From positions 1 through 42,593 of the forward strand of contig JANTFL010000008.1 in NCBI GenBank assembly GCA_024763455.1: a stretch of DNA of 42,593 bases, in the 5' to 3' direction. The DNA is from Sediminispirochaeta sp. Lineage in GTDB: Bacteria; Spirochaetota; Spirochaetia; B11-G9. Shown one piece after another: positions 9,099-17,394 of this stretch. Position 1 is the first letter of the stretch; each line of letters opens with the position of its first letter. The position numbers were made by a program, and so were the translations under genes. The notes under the pieces were generated by a model, which was not told the DNA's origin, ran no database searches, and saw only the letters and a list, made by a program, of their open reading frames with translations.

Positions 9099-9703
9099 TA
9101 GTTCGTACCTCCGATCATCTTTTTCAATTCATCAATCTTGCCATTTACAATAACCTCTATTGCACTGCTTGTTCTCGAAGCGCCGGTAATACTGTCCACT
9201 TTACTGTTATCAGGGTCAGTGTCTCCACTTCCGCCTCCACGGCTTACCTCGATTTTAGCGGAAATACTTTCTCCCCGGAACTGATCAAGAAACCACTTTT
9301 CCTCGATCCTTCCTCCAAGCCCGGGTGTTTCATTGTGGGATATTATGGCCAGCCCCACCATTCTTTTAAGATCTGCGGTAACTGCGATAACCCCTGTAAT
9401 AGTGCCCCACAAACCGTTTCCCGAGAAGGGACTTACAATGATCTTTTTACTGTCAATAGTTGTTGTATTGTAGGGGGCTTTTTCGTTAAAAGAGGGGAAA
9501 GCTTTTTTAAAAGCAGATTCTATCTTCCCCGGATCATCAATTTCTATCCCGGCAGCAGACAAATAGGCCTTTGCCTCTGTAATCCTGGCGTTTTCTGCTA
9601 CCTTTTCCTTCGTTGCTCCATACGCCAGGGAAAGCAGAAAAACAAACAGGAAGGCAATTATAAAGGAGAAAACCACCGTATAGATAATTCCGTCTTTTTT
9701 CAT
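9098..9703 (-). CDS. nqrC: Na+-NQR subunit C / RnfG-like FMN-binding protein
   Basis: N-terminal TM, GLWGTITG, ISHNETPGLGGRIEEKWFLDQFRGE, C-terminal flavinylation-type motif DSITGASRTS. Confidence 0.92.
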   Translation of the reverse strand: MKKDGIIYTVVFSFIIAFLFVFLLSLAYGATKEKVAENARITEAKAYLSAAGIEIDDPGKIESAFKKAFPSFNEKAPYNTTTIDSKKIIVSPFSGNGLWGTITGVIAVTADLKRMVGLAIISHNETPGLGGRIEEKWFLDQFRGESISAKIEVSRGGGSGDTDPDNSKVDSITGASRTSSAIEVIVNGKIDELKKMIGGTN

Positions 9704-10623
9704 TTTACCGCCCCCTTTGCAACAGATGCCTTCTTTCGTTTTTCAAACTTTCCTCCCCACTCGTCAAAAAGCGAAGCAAAGGTATTGCCCATCAGGATTG
9801 CAAAGCTTGCTCCTTCGGGGAATAGGGAAAAATCCCGCACAAGGACGAAAACTGTTCCTATAAGAATACCGTACAGCAGCTGTCCTGTTTTTTTCTTGGC
9901 CGCAGAAACCGGGTCTGTAGCCATAAACACAGCAACAAAAAGTATACTTCCGGAAAGAAGACTCTGCAGGACAGGAACAGGAGAAAGCCCTGTATAGAAA
10001 AAGATACCCTGCAGAACGGTAAAGGAAATCAATGTTGACAGGATTATCCGCCAGCTTGCTGTCTTGGTATATATGAGATATACCGCTCCCAAAACTATGA
10101 GAATAACACCGCTCTCACCGATCGATCCCGGGCGGATTCCTGTAATAAGGCTCTGAAGAGTGGGGAAAACACCAAGCGACATCTCTTTGAGGGGAGTCGC
10201 GGTACTCACTGCATCTACAGCTGCCCTGCCGAAGGAGCCGGGAACCATCCATCCCCCGGTCATCACCGTGGGAAAGGTCACATAAATAAATAACCTGCCG
10301 GTGATTGCCGGATTAAATATATTCCTTCCGAATCCGCCGTAGATACTCTTGCCGAAAAGAACACCAAAAACAATCCCGACACCGGCTATCCACAATGGAA
10401 CCATCGGGGGCAGTGAAAGAGTATACAGCAGACTTGTTACAAGGACAGCTTCAGACACCTTCTGCTTCCGCTGTTTCATGAAAAGGAATTCCGTCAGAAT
10501 CCCGAATAAGAATACAACTGCCCCAAGGGCTAACGGCCGCCATCCATAGAGATATATCGAAAACAAATATAAAGGAAGAAGTGCGTACAGCATCTTCCTC
10601 ATCATAAGTTGTTTTTGGAACAC
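9700..10623 (-). CDS. nqrB: Na+-NQR subunit B / RnfD-like (GTG start; short, 307 aa)
   Basis: GKSIYGGFGRNIFNPAITGR, DAVSTATPL flavinylation-type motif, MATDPVSAAKKKTGQLLYGILIG; SD AGGAGG 6 nt before the GTG. Confidence 0.92.
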   Translation of the reverse strand: MFQKQLMMRKMLYALLPLYLFSIYLYGWRPLALGAVVFLFGILTEFLFMKQRKQKVSEAVLVTSLLYTLSLPPMVPLWIAGVGIVFGVLFGKSIYGGFGRNIFNPAITGRLFIYVTFPTVMTGGWMVPGSFGRAAVDAVSTATPLKEMSLGVFPTLQSLITGIRPGSIGESGVILIVLGAVYLIYTKTASWRIILSTLISFTVLQGIFFYTGLSPVPVLQSLLSGSILFVAVFMATDPVSAAKKKTGQLLYGILIGTVFVLVRDFSLFPEGASFAILMGNTFASLFDEWGGKFEKRKKASVAKGAVK

Positions 10624-10664
10624 AAAAAACCTCCTGAAGTCATAGTAAAGGCTTTATTACCTTA

Positions 10665-10681
10665 AGAATAACTGCTATTCT
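10665..10681. promoter_or_regulatory. Small inverted repeat AGAATA-ACTGC-TATTCT in the nqr/rseC divergent intergenic region
   Basis: Perfect 6-bp arms around a 5-bp centre, between nqrB (-) and the rseC-like gene (+). Confidence 0.3.
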
Positions 10682-10723
10682 ATTCCATATTTAATCAATA
10701 TGCAAATATTTAAAAAGGGATAT

Positions 10724-11152
10724 ATGAAAGCTATAGGAATTATTAAAGAGATCAACAGCAGTTTTACCGAGATTGAAGTATTCGGGGATGACGAGGGCTG
10801 TGCTTCATGTTCAACAGGGAACTGCGCATCCTGTGCAGCATCGGGAAAATCGAGGATTTACAAAGCTGTAAACAGCCTGAATCTTGAGTTACAGTCAGGG
10901 ATCCCTGTAGAGATTGAACTCCCTGCAGGAAAAGCAGCAGCTGCCTTTTTGAGAGTTATTGTACTTCCGCTGGTACTTTTTTTTGCCTGTTACTTTGCAG
11001 CCGACTTAACCGGACTGACATCGGCTGGGTTTAAAATCGCCGCTGGCTTTTTTGGCCTTTTGGCAGGATTTGCAGCGAATTTTTTAATACCCGGGAAGAT
11101 GAAACATCGGGAAATGCCGGTAATCACAAAGATACTGTTTGAGCGGAGGTAA
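10724..11152 (+). CDS. SoxR-reducing system / RseC-MucC family protein (possible alternative start at 10700)
   Basis: MKAIGIIKEINSSFTEIEV..CASCSTGNCASCAASGK Cys cluster followed by two TM helices. Confidence 0.82.
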   Translation: MKAIGIIKEINSSFTEIEVFGDDEGCASCSTGNCASCAASGKSRIYKAVNSLNLELQSGIPVEIELPAGKAAAAFLRVIVLPLVLFFACYFAADLTGLTSAGFKIAAGFFGLLAGFAANFLIPGKMKHREMPVITKILFERR

Positions 11153-11209
11153 CCCGTTTTCCCCTTACTGGCCCTCTTAATTTCGATACTTTCCAGCATA
11201 GTTTCTGCG

Positions 11210-12376
11210 TTGCTTTTTTATCTGAAGTATACATACACAACAGTGGGGACTCTGTTTGATATCTATTTTTATATCCTGCTTCTTGTTTCAACAGGTATAT
11301 CTGTTTCTCTTTTCTTTGCACACACTTCTATCTCCCGGTTTATTTTTCTTTTACTGCGCTTTTTTTTAATTTTTCTTCTCTGCTATCCGTTAAAAAGTTA
11401 TCTTGAAGTATACCTGCTCCTTATGTCGGCGCTTATTGTAGAAGCATCCTTTTATCTGGAAATCCCCACAAGTGCTATTATACAGGCTGTGTTCGTCATC
11501 GGGTTTCTTTTTTTCCAGAAAAAGGGTAAAGCCTGGGGAATCACTATTAACCCTGCTCCATTCACCGCACGCATTGCATCAGCATTCATTCTTGTCATTA
11601 CAGGATGTTTAAGCCAGCTTATTAAAAGGGGGTACTCAAAGAATGCGTTACTTATGCGTAGAATACAGCACCTGGATTCTGCAATCAGTCAGCTGAGTAA
11701 CGCCAATATAGGTTTTCAGAGCTATGTAAAAACCCTGGAATTTCAGGTTCTCATGAATGAACGGAAACGGGTATCCCGGGAAATACATGATACAGTGGGG
11801 TATGCACTGACAAACATAATAATGATGATGGAAGCTGCAGTACGGCTACCGGATAAAGACAAGGAGAAACGAAAAGAACTTTTTACGTTAACACGGTCAC
11901 AGGCACAAAAAGGTCTTGAGGAAACAAGAGCAGCTTTACGGCAGTTGAGAAATGAACAAATCGTTCAGCTTGAGGGGATCGGTATGATTGAAGAGATGGT
12001 GGAATCATTCCGGAAAGCAACAGGGGTAGAAATTATTGTAGAATACGGCAATTTCAATGATTTTACAAATAAAGAGATCTATGCTATTATTTTCAGAATA
12101 ATTCAGGAAGGGATGACTAATGCTATCAGACATGGGATGGCCTCAAAAATACGTATTTCTTTCTGGAATACAGGTCCCTCGCTGAATGTTACCATCCATG
12201 ATAATGGAATTGGAGCTGAGCAGATTGTTGAAGGGATTGGTATTGCAGGGATGAAAGAAAGACTTGAAAGCATCAACGGGACGTTAACAATCCAGAAAGC
12301 TCCGGATGGATTTAAGGTAATTGCTTTAATTCCATACAAGGATAATGATAGTGAAGATCAAAGTACTTCTCGTTGA
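11210..12376 (+). CDS. Sensor histidine kinase, NarL/DesK-type (HisKA_3 plus HATPase_c), multi-TM N-terminus; start codon uncertain
   Basis: MNERKRVSREIHDTVGYALTNIIMMMEAA H-box; ITIHDNGIGAEQI..GIGIAGMKERLESINGTL. Confidence 0.9.
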   Translation: MLFYLKYTYTTVGTLFDIYFYILLLVSTGISVSLFFAHTSISRFIFLLLRFFLIFLLCYPLKSYLEVYLLLMSALIVEASFYLEIPTSAIIQAVFVIGFLFFQKKGKAWGITINPAPFTARIASAFILVITGCLSQLIKRGYSKNALLMRRIQHLDSAISQLSNANIGFQSYVKTLEFQVLMNERKRVSREIHDTVGYALTNIIMMMEAAVRLPDKDKEKRKELFTLTRSQAQKGLEETRAALRQLRNEQIVQLEGIGMIEEMVESFRKATGVEIIVEYGNFNDFTNKEIYAIIFRIIQEGMTNAIRHGMASKIRISFWNTGPSLNVTIHDNGIGAEQIVEGIGIAGMKERLESINGTLTIQKAPDGFKVIALIPYKDNDSEDQSTSR

Positions 12377-13031
12377 TGACCAAATCCTCTTTATAGAAAG
12401 CCTAAAAAGTGTACTTGAAACAATTGCTGAAGATATTGTCATTACAGAACTCGCACACAACGGGAAGGAAGCTCTTGAAAGTATAAAAAAAGACCCGCCG
12501 GAAATTGTTTTGCTTGATGTAAGAATGCCTGTTATGGACGGTGTGGAGACAGTCAAGATAATACATAAAAAATATCCGGATATCAAAGTAATGATGCTGA
12601 CTACCTTCGATGATGATGAATATGTTCACGAAGCATTGAAATACGGTGCTGCCGGATACATGCTTAAGGATGTACCTCCGGAAAACCTTGTTGATTCCAT
12701 CCGTGCCATAAAAGCCGGAACTGTTCAGATATCTCCCCGTATCATGGTAAAACTTGTTGATTTTTCAGACGCAGAAGCACTGCCAGCTCAGGCAAAAGAC
12801 AGTATAAAGGCAATTGAAACTCTCAGCCGAAGGGAAAAAGAGATTCTTTATCTCATTTCAAAAGATCTGGACAACATTCAGATTGGGGAAAAACTCTTTA
12901 TCGCAGAACAAACGGTAAAAAACCATGTACATAGCATTTATTCCAAACTCTCCATTCATGACAGGTCCACTGCAATAAAAATTGCAAACTCAGCCCACAT
13001 GGAATACTTTTACGACGAACCACAGTACTAG
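12345..13031 (+). CDS. Response regulator, NarL/LuxR family
   Basis: KVLLVDDQILFIESLK, VLLDVRMPVMDGVE receiver; LSRREKEILYLISKDLDNIQIGEKLFIAEQTVKNHVHSIYSKL LuxR HTH; overlaps the kinase gene. Confidence 0.94.
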   Translation: MIVKIKVLLVDDQILFIESLKSVLETIAEDIVITELAHNGKEALESIKKDPPEIVLLDVRMPVMDGVETVKIIHKKYPDIKVMMLTTFDDDEYVHEALKYGAAGYMLKDVPPENLVDSIRAIKAGTVQISPRIMVKLVDFSDAEALPAQAKDSIKAIETLSRREKEILYLISKDLDNIQIGEKLFIAEQTVKNHVHSIYSKLSIHDRSTAIKIANSAHMEYFYDEPQY

Positions 13032-13056
13032 TACCAAACAAGTACCCCTATAGTAC
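13024..13056. repeat. AGTAC boxes with 11-bp period (13030, 13041, 13052; extra copy at 13024)
   Basis: CACAGTACTAGTACCAAACAAGTACCCCTATAGTACAG read directly; three boxes start exactly 11 bp apart. Confidence 0.6.
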
Positions 13057-13135
13057 AGAAATAATGTTGATCAGTATCAGGGATTACGGCTACCCTTTTC
13101 TTATATCGCATATCTATATTTTTAAAGGAGTTACC

Positions 13136-14515
13136 ATGAAAAAAATTATTATTACATTCATGTGTGTCTTGCTTCTTCTCCCTGTAGCAGGGGTATTCGC
13201 CAACGGCGCTCAAGAAGCAAAAGCAACAGGTCCTGTCTCATTTGATTTCTGGACTACTGAAACCCAGTCTGACAGGATGGCAACAATTCAGGTTCTTATC
13301 GACACTTTTACCGCACTTAATCCCGATGTAACCATCAATCTTGTTGCAGTAGACGAGAATGATATGGCCGCAAACGTACAGACTGCTGCTGCTGCAGGAA
13401 CATTACCAGGAATGTTTGAAGCCGGAGCAGAAACAGCTGTTGCCTTCGGTGCAGATAATATTCTTGACACAGATGCAGCTACAAGAATTATAAAGGGTAT
13501 TGGCGAAGATAAATACTATGCCGGAACTCTGAAACTTCTTGAAACCAGCAACAAGGGAACGTATTATGCTCTTCCGTATCATGGATGGATACAGGGGATA
13601 TGGTACCGGACAGACTGGTTTAAAGAAGCCGGTTTAAAACCGCCTGCAACCTGGGAAGATACCTTAAAAGCTGCAAAATACTTTTATAAACCTGACGAAA
13701 ACCAGTACGGTATTCTCGTTGGGACAAAAGCAGAAGGGTATACCGAACAGTGCTTTACCCCTATTGCAATGTCAAATGAAGCCTCGCTTTTTGACAAAGA
13801 CGGAAAGCTTATTTTTAATTCTCCCAATATGAAAGAAGCAGTTGAATACTATGCGGACCTTGCAAAATACAATCCCCCCGGACCGCAGACATGGAGAGCA
13901 CGGGACTATTATCTTCAGGGGAAACTTGCAATGTTTTACTATTCCACCTATATAATGGACGACTTGGCACTTCAGGATGTTGCAGCCGGCTCACTTACAG
14001 GAAAAAATTTCGAGAACCTTAAAGGAAGCAGTTTTGACCCCGATCTGGTAAAAAATACCGGATTTGCTCCCATTATGACAAAAAAACAGCCGGCAGGGTT
14101 CGGAGTTGTCGTTGCACTCGGGCTGTTCAAGCAGAAAGATCCTGCAGTTACTGCAGCAGCAGAAAAGTTCATAAATTACCTGTACACTCAAAACGCTTAT
14201 ATAACATTCCTGCATATGGCTCCAGGAGGAATGAATCCTGTACTGAAATCAATCGCTACAAATCCTCTGTTCCAAAATGACCCAAAAGGGATATTTAAAC
14301 ATTATGGTCCGGAAAAAATGGCGGAAATTATCCAGGGACTTAACTCTATTGAAACATTCAGTATTGTCGGGGGGAAAAGAATCGAAGCTGCAAGCCAGAT
14401 TAGTGCGAAGCAGATTATCCCTCAAATGATGTATAAAATTACCCAGGAAGGGATGGATGTGGACAAAGCTATGGACTGGGCTAATTCAGAAATGGAAAAA
14501 ATCACAAACAACTAA
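13136..14515 (+). CDS. Extracellular solute-binding protein of a sugar ABC transporter (family 1)
   Basis: Signal peptide MKKIIITFMCVLLLLPVAGVFANGAQEA; VSFDFWTTETQSDRMATIQVLIDTFTALNPDVTI; LPYHGWIQGIWYRTDWFKEAGL; SD AAAGGAG. Confidence 0.92.
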   Translation: MKKIIITFMCVLLLLPVAGVFANGAQEAKATGPVSFDFWTTETQSDRMATIQVLIDTFTALNPDVTINLVAVDENDMAANVQTAAAAGTLPGMFEAGAETAVAFGADNILDTDAATRIIKGIGEDKYYAGTLKLLETSNKGTYYALPYHGWIQGIWYRTDWFKEAGLKPPATWEDTLKAAKYFYKPDENQYGILVGTKAEGYTEQCFTPIAMSNEASLFDKDGKLIFNSPNMKEAVEYYADLAKYNPPGPQTWRARDYYLQGKLAMFYYSTYIMDDLALQDVAAGSLTGKNFENLKGSSFDPDLVKNTGFAPIMTKKQPAGFGVVVALGLFKQKDPAVTAAAEKFINYLYTQNAYITFLHMAPGGMNPVLKSIATNPLFQNDPKGIFKHYGPEKMAEIIQGLNSIETFSIVGGKRIEAASQISAKQIIPQMMYKITQEGMDVDKAMDWANSEMEKITNN

Positions 14516-14524
14516 TAGTATTAT

Positions 14525-14550
14525 GAGGATGGAGAGAGATCTCCATCCTC
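14525..14550 (+). other. Perfect intercistronic hairpin, 11-bp stem with GAGA loop
   Basis: GAGGATGGAGA-GAGA-TCTCCATCCTC between the SBP and permease genes; no T-tract follows. Confidence 0.85.
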
Positions 14551-14569
14551 GGCTATACCGGAGTTATAC

Positions 14570-15463
14570 ATGGAAACGGCAAAAAGGTTATATCCCGCTA
14601 CGCTTGACAGGAAAGCACGCGAAGAAATATTTGGATGGGTACTGATACTTCCCGCTTTGGTAATCATTCTTTCCCTTATATTATACCCTATTTTTTACAA
14701 TATTTATCTCAGCTTCTTTAATGTAAATCTGGATGGAGTAAATACATATATAGGACTGGATAATTACAAAGGTGTTGTTTTTGATTCGTTTTTCTGGAAC
14801 TCTGTGGTAACAACGTTCCTTTACGTTGTTTTTACAACTATCGGAACAACCTTTATGGGATTAATAGTTGCACTTGCAATGAATAAAACATTCCCTCTTA
14901 GGTGGCTTGTCCGTAGTCTGATTCTTCTGCCGTATGTTGCTCCTGTTATTTCTGTTGTTTTCGCCTGGCAGTTTATTTTTGATCCGGTGAACGGCATTTT
15001 TATGGATATTACTTTCAATAAACTCCATCTTTTTGCGAACCGGTTTAACCTTATCGGGTCTCCTAAAGCAGCTGTGTGGGTGGCCATTCTATTCAGTATA
15101 TGGAAAAACTTCCCATTCTCTTATCTCATGATTCTATCCAGGCTTCAGGCAATAGATAAAAATCTTTTTGAAGCTGCTGAAATCGATGGTGCCGGCACCT
15201 GGCAAAAATTCAAGGCCATTACGTTTCCCGAGCTTTACTTTGTAATGGGAGCCATTGTCCTGTTAAGAATAATCTGGAATTTTAATAAATTCGAGGAGGT
15301 TTTTTTACTCACAAAAAATGTGAAAGTCCTCTCTGTTTATACGTATTTCAAAGCTTTTACCGGGACAATGGAATTGGGGCAAGGTGCTGCTATTGCAGTT
15401 ATACAGTTCTCCCTCTTGATAAGTTTTATTTTAATATATGTAAAGAAGGTGCTTAAATGGTAA
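14570..15463 (+). CDS. Sugar ABC transporter permease (MalF/UgpA-type)
   Basis: Multi-TM; EAAEIDGAGTWQKFKAITFPEL EAA loop. Confidence 0.93.
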   Translation: METAKRLYPATLDRKAREEIFGWVLILPALVIILSLILYPIFYNIYLSFFNVNLDGVNTYIGLDNYKGVVFDSFFWNSVVTTFLYVVFTTIGTTFMGLIVALAMNKTFPLRWLVRSLILLPYVAPVISVVFAWQFIFDPVNGIFMDITFNKLHLFANRFNLIGSPKAAVWVAILFSIWKNFPFSYLMILSRLQAIDKNLFEAAEIDGAGTWQKFKAITFPELYFVMGAIVLLRIIWNFNKFEEVFLLTKNVKVLSVYTYFKAFTGTMELGQGAAIAVIQFSLLISFILIYVKKVLKW

Positions 15464-16419
15464 AAAAGAAAAGCTTATTACGCTCAGCAGGTTTTACAGT
15501 ATTCATTTTATTCATTGTTTTTTTTGTGCTTTTCCCATTTATTCAGATGCTGTCAATGTCCCTAAAATATCAGTGGGACTGGGGAAATCCTTCCCTGATC
15601 CCCCGAAAAATCAACCTGGAAGCATACAAGGAACTGCTTAATATAGACCAGGCAGAAAAGAATCTTCCTGATTCGATAAAAAACCTGTTAAAAAACACAC
15701 CTGACCTGACAAAAGCCCAGAAAAACAAGATTATTGCCCGGTATAAGGATACTGGAAGCGTGTTCCCATTTTTTGAGTATTTCAAAAACTCCTTTATTCT
15801 TGCTTTTACAGCAGCGGCTTTCTCCGGAATTATCGCAATTTTCGGCGCCTACTCTTTCAGCAGGATGCAGTACAGAGGCAGATCAACGATCCAGCGTTCT
15901 GTTCTGTTTGTATACATGTTCGGAGGAATAATCCTTTTAATCCCCCTTTACCGTATTTTTGTACGCCTGGGCTTTTTAAGTACCCCAACCGGGACATTCC
16001 TTACACTCATTGTAATCTACATGGTACAAACACTCCCGGTTTCCCTCTATATGCTTGGGAATTATTTCAGAACAATTCCGTATTCTATTGAAGAAGCAGC
16101 AATGATAGAAGGTCTCGGCCGATTCAGCATAATTGTAAAAATCATCGTCCCGCTCTCCCTTGCTGCAATAATGACAGTATTTATTTACTCTTTTATGATT
16201 GCCTGGAATGAATATCTTTTTGCATCAATTTTTCTCAAAGGTTTCAAGAACCTCTATACACTGCCCATGGGACTTATGGCCCTCTTTACATCCAAGAACG
16301 CAATATGGGACCGGATTATGGCAGCATCCATGTTAACAGCAATCCCGGTAATTGCTCTCTTTATGGTTGTTCAGAAAAACCTGACAAGCGGACTTTCAGA
16401 AGGCGGCGTAAAAGAATAA
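15457..16419 (+). CDS. Sugar ABC transporter permease (MalG/UgpE-type)
   Basis: Multi-TM; EEAAMIEGLGRFSIIVKIIVPLS EAA loop; overlaps the preceding permease gene. Confidence 0.93.
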   Translation: MVKKKSLLRSAGFTVFILFIVFFVLFPFIQMLSMSLKYQWDWGNPSLIPRKINLEAYKELLNIDQAEKNLPDSIKNLLKNTPDLTKAQKNKIIARYKDTGSVFPFFEYFKNSFILAFTAAAFSGIIAIFGAYSFSRMQYRGRSTIQRSVLFVYMFGGIILLIPLYRIFVRLGFLSTPTGTFLTLIVIYMVQTLPVSLYMLGNYFRTIPYSIEEAAMIEGLGRFSIIVKIIVPLSLAAIMTVFIYSFMIAWNEYLFASIFLKGFKNLYTLPMGLMALFTSKNAIWDRIMAASMLTAIPVIALFMVVQKNLTSGLSEGGVKE

Positions 16420-16461
16420 CTGTTTTTTATTGATTTTTGATTATTTTTATCATATTTTAAA

Positions 16462-17394
16462 ATGATGAAAATTCCAAACTATCCCAAAACGGCTGCTCTG
16501 TCACTGGATTTACAGAACGATTTTGCAATGCGTTTTCAGCATCTTTCAACAGGCATCTCCGAATTCACTTTTGCCGGATTGTATCTCTTCCGGAACAAAT
16601 ACGGATACAGAGTTTCACTGAGCAGTGACAACAAACTGCTTATTTTCGGTGAGGAGTACGGTTCCCCTTTCTGTATGATCCCATTGGGGATTCCGGAGGA
16701 AACAACCTTGGATGATCTTTTAAAAGAATATCACTACTTCAAGGCCGTTTCTGAAAAAGATATTGAGGAAAACAGAATATTTCTGGAACAGAAGGGTCTT
16801 CATATTCTTGAAGACAGGGACAACTTTGACTATCTCTATAAACGGGAAAATCTTGCAAAGCTGGCAGGCAAGAAGTTCCACAAGAAACGCAATCTGGTCA
16901 ATGCTTTTATCAACAACTACAGTTACGAAGAATGCTATATAACACAGGATAACGAAAAAGATGCTGCAGCTGTGCTGGAGCTCTGGAGAGAAAAGCGGCA
17001 GGAAGCCGGTCTCGATGATGGTGACTATGAGGCGGCGAAAGAAGCTCTGGAGTTGCGGGAAATTCTCAATCTATGCGGATGCCTTACCTATGTAGACGGA
17101 ACCCCCGCGGCATATTCCATGGGAGAAATGATTAACAAAACCAAAAGCTTTGCAGTCCACTTTGAAAAAGCAGGGACGGATCACAAGGGGATTTACCAGT
17201 TTATAAACAAATCATTTGCACAGATGATCGGTCATCACTTCAGCTGCCTTAACAGGGAGCAGGATATGGGTGATCCGGGACTCAGACAGGCAAAAATGAG
17301 CTACCGCCCCGACGGTTTTGTCAAGAAATACAAACTCTTCACTGACCGCAGCTTTTGCCGGTGTGACAGATGCTTCAAAGGGAATAATGAGTAA
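16462..17394 (+). CDS. DUF2156 family (phosphatidylglycerol lysyltransferase C-terminal-like) protein
   Basis: DNFDYLYKRENLAKLAGKKFHKKRNLVNAF, AVHFEKAGTDHKGIYQFINKSFAQ, LNREQDMGDPGLRQAKMSYRPDGFVKKY. Confidence 0.85.
   Translation: MMKIPNYPKTAALSLDLQNDFAMRFQHLSTGISEFTFAGLYLFRNKYGYRVSLSSDNKLLIFGEEYGSPFCMIPLGIPEETTLDDLLKEYHYFKAVSEKDIEENRIFLEQKGLHILEDRDNFDYLYKRENLAKLAGKKFHKKRNLVNAFINNYSYEECYITQDNEKDAAAVLELWREKRQEAGLDDGDYEAAKEALELREILNLCGCLTYVDGTPAAYSMGEMINKTKSFAVHFEKAGTDHKGIYQFINKSFAQMIGHHFSCLNREQDMGDPGLRQAKMSYRPDGFVKKYKLFTDRSFCRCDRCFKGNNE

Noticed and set aside
9080-9997. 305-aa plus-strand ORF antisense to nqrC/nqrB
   Set aside because: Lies opposite well-supported nqr genes, with no recognisable domain; shadow ORF.
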